This document shows positions 6,201 to 9,212 of a DNA stretch of 9,212 nt, piece after piece. Below the pieces are notes generated by a model. The model was not told the DNA's origin. It worked only from the letters and a program-made list of their open reading frames with translations, and made no database searches. Each line of letters opens with the position of its first letter. The stretch's first letter is position 1. This DNA is from Bacteroidota bacterium. Lineage in GTDB: Bacteria; Bacteroidota; Bacteroidia; Bacteroidales; JAADJA01. The position numbers and the translations under genes were made by a program. Location of the stretch: the NCBI GenBank assembly GCA_024278155.1, contig JAJRTT010000291.1:1-9212 (forward strand), read 5' to 3'.

Positions 6201-8206
6201 GAAGGCCAAATATCATAAATTACTATTTGGGTCTTGTTAACGGGCAATTCGTAAAAACATGCAGGGGCAAGCGAGATCGTATCATAGGTATTCTCCCCAA
6301 AAATCTGGGCATTGCTACTGAAAACAACCTTTCGGAACTTGCAATAAGTCCCCGATGCAGCGTCTGTCATAAGCCTGTCGATACCTACGCTGTCTTGGAA
6401 CTCAACAATGTGGTAACGAATGGTATCACCGCCATAACTATACAGCGTACTGCTTCCCTGGAACAAGGTAATCCTTGAGGTACCGGCATTAAAAACCAGG
6501 TTTGTGTCGTTCAGACTCCATGCCGGATAAGGGGCTCTCATTTTCACGTTAAACCTTGAAGAACCGAGGTTGACCGTCCTTTGTGAAGAAGTATCGGAAC
6601 GAAACACATTACAACTTATCACCCTGTCATTTGAAAACAAAGTCCCGTTATTGAAATACAAGGATGCGTTAACATTAAGGCTATCCATGAGAGACCAGCT
6701 TCCCGCACCATAAAAGTATATATTGTTGTTAAAGGCATTGCCATTGCTTTGGATGGTTTTTCCACCAAGGGAATCACGGAAAAAAACTTCTCCCCCGTAT
6801 AAATTCTCCATGGATCCGGACAATTTGAGGGAGCCATAAACATGGAGACCGGAACCGCTTTGCACATCTTTAAAAACGGCTTCATCGGAAGTTGTCCACA
6901 TCATATCGGAGCAGGAGATATTTTTCAAATCAACATTGACGGTATCTTTTCCGCTAAAAGAATTATCATCAAAAAACACATTATCGAAACGGACCGGCAC
7001 ACAATCGGCATCCACATTTGAAGGAAAGGAACTCCAATGCAGGGTGTCGGACCAATCGCCCGTATTATCGACCCAATACATATCGCGGCTATCTGCAGTT
7101 ATATTGCAATTGGTATTGTTGCCCATATCAATGGAATGGGTAGCGTTAAAACTGTTGCCGCTGCCCATGACCGCCATTATGGAATTCAGGCTAACGAACG
7201 AAATATCAATATCGCCCATGCTTTTGGCAATGAACGCCTGTCCGGGCCCTGTGGATGTGATTTCGATTATCCCGGAACAACCCCTAGCCCTTAAACCCTG
7301 ATTGATGGTCTGGGTTTTTCCACCCTCAAGTTTATATGTTTGGGAAGCATTAAAGAAAAGCCTGTCAAAGATATTGCTGTCTTTGATTTCTGCATCATTG
7401 GCAAATATCACCTTGTGGTAGGCCAGTCCCCCTCCCTGAAAAATATTTTCCGAAGTAAAATCGGGATGATCGAAAAGGATGACCGATGTCCCTTTCAATA
7501 TGGTCAATTGATTGTCAACTTTCCACTCACCATCCTTCTTTTTGATAAGGACTTGTGAATCGCCAAGCTCCAATTGCCGGCCATTGGAGGAGATGGAATA
7601 AAAATCCCCGCATTCCAAATAATTGCCTTTTGTGTTGAGCAAGCCTTTGTTAAAATAGATCGAGCCAATGCCAAGCTTTAGGGAATCCTGTAATTCCCAT
7701 TCACCTGAACCCAGGAAATAGATATTGGATTGCAAACCCAAATTTGCGGTCGCTAAGAAATTCCCATTGGAATTTGACTTAAAGTAAACATTGCCCGTAT
7801 AGGACCAGGTCAATTTATTCGTCAACAACAAAGAACCCCAAATATTCAAATTATTGTCTCCAACAAGTTCAGGGAAGAGTTCTGCCTGCGTCCAGTCCAT
7901 ACTTTTGCAGGAAGCCGTAATATCAATATTGACAGTGCTTCCCGGGCTTGCAAATGAATTTGCGTCAAAAAACACATCATCGTCCTTGGTGGGAATGCCC
8001 CCGGCAAAAGACGACCAATGCAAGGTATCCGACCAGTTGCCACTGCCCCCTACCCAGAGATAGCTGGCCCCTTCCGCCCCCATTGCCCAAAAAAAGCAAA
8101 TCACCAGCAGAATGAAGCTTGACCGGTTTGGTTTATATAACAAAAACTTCAAAATCCTCAATCTTAGTAATACAAGCAATATCCGGTGCCTGTTTAAAAA
8201 AAGCAC
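3218..8206 (-). CDS. Giant modular T9SS-secreted surface protein with SprB-type repeats and type-B sorting domain
   Basis: This 1662-residue protein is probably exported by the Sec pathway and then by T9SS to the cell surface. A signal peptide has hydrophobic core FILLVICFFWAMG (31-43) and probable cleavage near GAEGA-S (47/48). Three modules follow, each opening with a WVGGxGNWSDxxHW-like motif: about 49-371, 376-731 and 738-1178. Each ends near a DxGNN motif. An Ig/PKD-like segment with several cysteines is at about 1181-1262. Four SprB-like repeats (GGTxPYxxxW ... GxYxVxVTDxxxC) span about 1264-1567. A type-B sorting domain starts APTAFSPNGDNLND, contains NIYDRWG and ends KGNVTLLR. The first possible start is a GTG at 8204-8206 directly after a TAG. 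A TTG at 8150-8152, giving M-K-F-L-L-Y and a normal 29-residue signal, is an equally good start. Adhesion or gliding are likely roles but are inferred. No PorP/SprF partner gene is adjacent. Confidence 0.9.
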   Translation of the reverse strand: MLFLNRHRILLVLLRLRILKFLLYKPNRSSFILLVICFFWAMGAEGASYLWVGGSGNWSDTLHWSSFAGGIPTKDDDVFFDANSFASPGSTVNIDITASCKSMDWTQAELFPELVGDNNLNIWGSLLLTNKLTWSYTGNVYFKSNSNGNFLATANLGLQSNIYFLGSGEWELQDSLKLGIGSIYFNKGLLNTKGNYLECGDFYSISSNGRQLELGDSQVLIKKKDGEWKVDNQLTILKGTSVILFDHPDFTSENIFQGGGLAYHKVIFANDAEIKDSNIFDRLFFNASQTYKLEGGKTQTINQGLRARGCSGIIEITSTGPGQAFIAKSMGDIDISFVSLNSIMAVMGSGNSFNATHSIDMGNNTNCNITADSRDMYWVDNTGDWSDTLHWSSFPSNVDADCVPVRFDNVFFDDNSFSGKDTVNVDLKNISCSDMMWTTSDEAVFKDVQSGSGLHVYGSLKLSGSMENLYGGEVFFRDSLGGKTIQSNGNAFNNNIYFYGAGSWSLMDSLNVNASLYFNNGTLFSNDRVISCNVFRSDTSSQRTVNLGSSRFNVKMRAPYPAWSLNDTNLVFNAGTSRITLFQGSSTLYSYGGDTIRYHIVEFQDSVGIDRLMTDAASGTYCKFRKVVFSSNAQIFGENTYDTISLAPACFYELPVNKTQIVIYDIWPSGVCDGPVLLQSASNGTQASLETPDSLFLEYTSIRDISALGGSSYIAENSVDLGNNDGWDTIVGSAPGKLFWVGGEGNWSDPFHWDTVSGGPGGLCVPTPFDTVVFDNLSFSADSQIVHIDQNNVFMYDMTWTEEDLKPELAGISSSCCGATGFFLRIYGSLKFMPDVDFTFPGLIYFETGDTGQIINTTGVKFHNLNNHVYFNGLGSWTLLDSLDLGHSKLNKNYLYFVHGNLNTNGHYVNSYEFNSNYSFVRQLEMDTSYFDIYKNWVVNGSNLQMPPNASFIEIDSGYLYHRNGMGNNYNSVHLMSDDPGQYINVVSADSIMFNDVVFYSDAVFKGTSSSITAEKVYFSGSGKINESSASNVNVFAVDSLLFKGFGELYGNNTVNYTSFDSTGLIDGSGVYTNTMFFNNGDIYGYNIFDTLSFSPGFFYQLEGDATQTINNKWNIRGNNCQPIGLVSTSSALANVEKENGFVHGELIEMNKIRAVGGATFDAGNFSTDINNSNVGWIFNELPFHYSIGNDTSFLEGDTVYLCATYFNGNSSTSYTWRDCDSGTVLGVDSCVMVSSAGNYCLEVNYDEGDGCTKFDTVYVGCTLGLLFDVADVSCNGFTDGAIEMNVQTGTAPFEVFWYNEGNLVGNTLDISGLGSGNYFVSIEDHLKCSSNDSVFISQPDSLLMEYNAMNSCFEMGNGQISLNITGGTQPYDISWPDGSDSAMVSGLSPGQYIVDITDAHQCPVVSENIVIDEWDAINFNLQGSDLLCYKDASGFIKVADISGGTGVYPDFDWYKDGGYYGSGQLLDTLQTGNYVVVVTDDFGCAHSDSVFVLQPDSIALYLNAQPGLVELGSIELEVEGGTLPYSYLWSTGAVTQNVDPLGGGYYSVVVTDGNGCENTDSIFVEVRFRILAPTAFSPNGDNLNDVFMVKGLGTDLLRFELNIYDRWGAVVFKTNDILEGWNGKQFNDGEPQPKEVYTWSASLEYSSGEKIADKGNVTLLR
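3506..4417 (-). repeat. Four SprB-type repeats in the surface protein
   Basis: Residues about 1264-1567 hold four copies of a roughly 70-80-residue unit, each with a TGTAPF/GGTQPY/GGTGVY/GGTLPY turn, an aromatic strand, a G-(N/Q/Y)-Y strand and a D-x-x-x-C end. Boundaries are about 1264-1342, 1343-1413, 1417-1498 and 1499-1567. These match the SprB repeat seen in gliding adhesins of Bacteroidota. The four copies are well diverged from one another. Confidence 0.8.
4673..8062 (-). repeat. Three large homologous modules in the surface protein
   Basis: Module 1 (about 8062-7094), module 2 (about 7081-6014) and module 3 (about 5995-4673) share an ordered set of motifs. These are WV..G.WSD..HW, then VFFD/VVFD..SF, then a short MxWT segment, then YGSL or WGSL, then a GSW/GEW...L.DSL strand. 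Next comes LE-type text ending in a KTQT/KTQI/ATQTIN motif, and finally a DxGNN motif. Modules 1 and 2 share SDTLHWSSF exactly, but the underlying DNA differs at many third positions, so the duplication is old. The motif spacing suggests a beta-solenoid or other repetitive beta fold. Confidence 0.8.
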
Positions 8207-8279
8207 CTAAAAATAATACGAAGGGAAAAGACCCCGCCACAACCTGATAATTCGAAAGTATTGGACTGCGAAACTAATA

Positions 8280-8305
8280 AAAATCATTAATGTTCAGATG
8301 ATTTT
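8280..8305 (-). other. Small hairpin in the leader of the surface-protein gene
   Basis: AAAATCAT (8280-8287) and ATGATTTT (8298-8305) are exact inverted 8-mers around a 10-base loop. If transcription starts near 8320, this hairpin would sit in the first part of the roughly 115-170-base leader. It is A/T-rich and weak, and its role is unknown. Confidence 0.35.
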
Positions 8306-8312
8306 CAACATT

Positions 8313-8353
8313 TTTAATTCACAATCCAAATGTACTCACTAACGTGAATTAAA
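8313..8353. promoter_or_regulatory. Inverted repeat between the divergent promoters (candidate operator)
   Basis: TTTAATTCAC (8313-8322) and GTGAATTAAA (8344-8353) are perfect 10-bp inverted arms with a 21-base centre. The left-pointing -7 box lies inside the centre and the right-pointing -7 box begins two bases after the right arm. This placement suggests binding by a dimeric or tetrameric regulator that could control both genes. Confidence 0.5.
8327..8334 (-). promoter_or_regulatory. Bacteroidota -7 promoter box for the surface-protein gene
   Basis: Read on the minus strand this is TACATTTG, an exact TAnnTTTG match. Transcription would begin near 8320, leaving a leader of about 115 bases to the GTG start or about 170 to the TTG start. 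No clear TTTG at -33 was found. Confidence 0.5.
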
Positions 8354-8354
8354 C

Positions 8355-8362
8355 TATCTTTG
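8355..8362 (+). promoter_or_regulatory. Bacteroidota -7 promoter box for the deacetylase gene
   Basis: TATCTTTG matches TAnnTTTG exactly and lies 26 bases before the ATG at 8389, implying a leader of only about 20 bases. The same octamer precedes the peroxiredoxin gene. A -33 TTTG element is not evident. Confidence 0.6.
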
Positions 8363-8388
8363 AAAATTCAATTGATGTCATTCAGCTT

Positions 8389-9012
8389 ATGTACTTCGTA
8401 AAAACACCAAGGATATTTCAGTCAATATTCAAAGATTACATTTGGGAAATCCCGGACACGGGAAAAACCATCTACGTCACTTTTGACGATGGCCCGCATC
8501 TTGGGATCACCCCTCAAGTCCTTGGTATTCTTGATGGATATAATGCAAAGGCCACCTTTTTTGTCCTTGGGGAAAACGTTGCAGAACACCCGGGATTAAT
8601 CGAGCAAATCAAATCGAGAGGGCACTCCATCGGCAACCATGCTTTTTCCCACTTAAACGGATGGGAACAACCGACAGACAATTACATTAAAAGTGTTGAG
8701 AAGGCCGATCAATTAATCAGTACGCACTTATTCCGTCCACCCTTCGGAAAACTCAAAAAAAGCCAGGTACGCAAATTGAAAAAACATTACGACTTGATTT
8801 TATGGACGGTGATGCCCGGGGACTTTGACAAAAAAACCTCAAAAGAAAAATGCTTGAAGCGAGCCGTTAAAAACACAAAGGAAGGGTCGATCATTGTTTT
8901 TCACGAAAACAACAAGGCCAGGGAAAATATGCTTTTTACATTGCCGTTGTTCCTTGAACATTTTTCGGAACAAGGTTTCGTATTTAAGGCCATCAAAAGT
9001 GAAATGTTATGA
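8389..9012 (+). CDS. NodB-type polysaccharide deacetylase family protein
   Basis: This carbohydrate esterase family 4 member is predicted to be a metal-dependent hydrolase that removes acetyl groups from N-acetylated sugars. The 207 residues make up a lone NodB domain. Motif 1 is TFDDGP (31-36, Asp33 and Asp34). Motif 2 is HAFSH (His84 and His88, metal ligands). Motif 3 is RPPFG (116-120). Motif 4 includes LWTVMPGDFD with Asp145, and motif 5 is IIVFHEN with His172, where the common HD pair reads HE. No signal peptide or membrane segment is seen, as in other short Bacteroidota homologues I recall, so the site of action and substrate are uncertain. The ATG is the obvious start, 26 bases after a -7 box. 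It is divergent from the surface-protein gene. No hairpin terminator follows; a tandem array begins 30 bases after the stop. Confidence 0.88.
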   Translation: MYFVKTPRIFQSIFKDYIWEIPDTGKTIYVTFDDGPHLGITPQVLGILDGYNAKATFFVLGENVAEHPGLIEQIKSRGHSIGNHAFSHLNGWEQPTDNYIKSVEKADQLISTHLFRPPFGKLKKSQVRKLKKHYDLILWTVMPGDFDKKTSKEKCLKRAVKNTKEGSIIVFHENNKARENMLFTLPLFLEHFSEQGFVFKAIKSEML

Positions 9013-9041
9013 TATTAGCAATGAAGTATTATAAAACATAC

Positions 9042-9212
9042 GGGTTGCGGGTTACAGGTTACGGGTTAGAAGTTATGGGTTAAAAGTTACGGGTTACGGG
9101 TTAAAAGTTACGGGTTACGGGTTAAAAGTTACGGGTTACGGGTTAAAAGTTACGGGTTACGGGTTAAAAGTTACGGGTTACGGGTTAAAAGTTACGGGTT
9201 ACGGGTTAAAAG
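9042..9212. repeat. Heptanucleotide-based tandem array maturing into identical 21-bp units
   Basis: From 9042 every seven bases repeat a GGGTTAC-like heptad. The first heptads vary (GGGTTGC, GGGTTAC, AGGTTAC, GGGTTAG, AAGTTAT, GGGTTAA). From 9084 a strict order of AAGTTAC, GGGTTAC, GGGTTAA sets a 21-bp period. Counting from 9086 there are six identical 21-bp units to 9211, and the next begins at the window edge, so the array continues. It follows the deacetylase stop and has no spacers, so it is not a CRISPR. It is a minisatellite-type non-coding array; all minus-strand frames hit stops within the unit. Confidence 0.95.

Noticed and set aside
9042..9212. CRISPR array or coding repeat
   Set aside because: Units are contiguous with no unique spacers, so it is not CRISPR. 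Although two plus frames stay open, they follow a stop codon with no start or ribosome-binding context.
9042..9212. Telomere of a linear replicon
   Set aside because: The GGGTTA core resembles telomeric repeats, but Bacteroidota chromosomes are circular, the period is 7/21 and not 6, and nothing else suggests a DNA end.

Overview
The window looks like chromosomal DNA of a member of the Bacteroidota (Bacteroidetes; Cytophagales or Flavobacteriales-like, rank below phylum uncertain). Four things support this. There is a very large secreted protein ending in a type IX secretion (T9SS) type-B sorting domain. Genes have A-rich leaders with no clear Shine-Dalgarno sequence. Three promoter boxes match the Bacteroidota -7 consensus TAnnTTTG. 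The MnmE, peroxiredoxin and small deacetylase proteins resemble the Bacteroidota versions.

Layout, left to right. 1-95 (minus) is the start of a gene cut by the window edge; its N-terminus is a small cysteine zinc-finger of the kind that precedes an excisionase-like helix-turn-helix in Bacteroidota. 96-334 is non-coding and dense in short direct and inverted repeats. 335-1762 (minus) is mnmE, the tRNA wobble-uridine modification GTPase. Its 3' end is a plausible integration site, so the left edge may be the end of an integrated element. 1763-2083 is non-coding with two abutting palindromes. 2084-2365 (minus) is a GreA/GreB C-terminal-domain-like reading frame lacking its N-terminal half. 2506-3141 (plus) is a typical 2-Cys peroxiredoxin with its own promoter. 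A strong bidirectional terminator separates it from the convergent 3218-8206 (minus) gene, a 1662-residue modular surface protein. That protein has three copies of a large beta-rich module, an Ig-like segment, four SprB-type repeats and a T9SS type-B C-terminal domain. A 182-base divergent promoter region with a 10+10 bp inverted repeat separates it from 8389-9012 (plus), a NodB-type polysaccharide deacetylase. From 9042 to the right edge there is a heptanucleotide-based tandem array that settles into identical 21-bp units.

The genes do not form one pathway. mnmE and the peroxiredoxin are housekeeping or stress genes. The surface protein and the deacetylase share a promoter region and may both concern the cell envelope, but this is only inferred from position. 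The parts most worth a second look are the mnmE 3' end with its repeat cluster and zinc-finger gene, the modular adhesin-like protein, the symmetric divergent promoter, and the G-rich heptad array.
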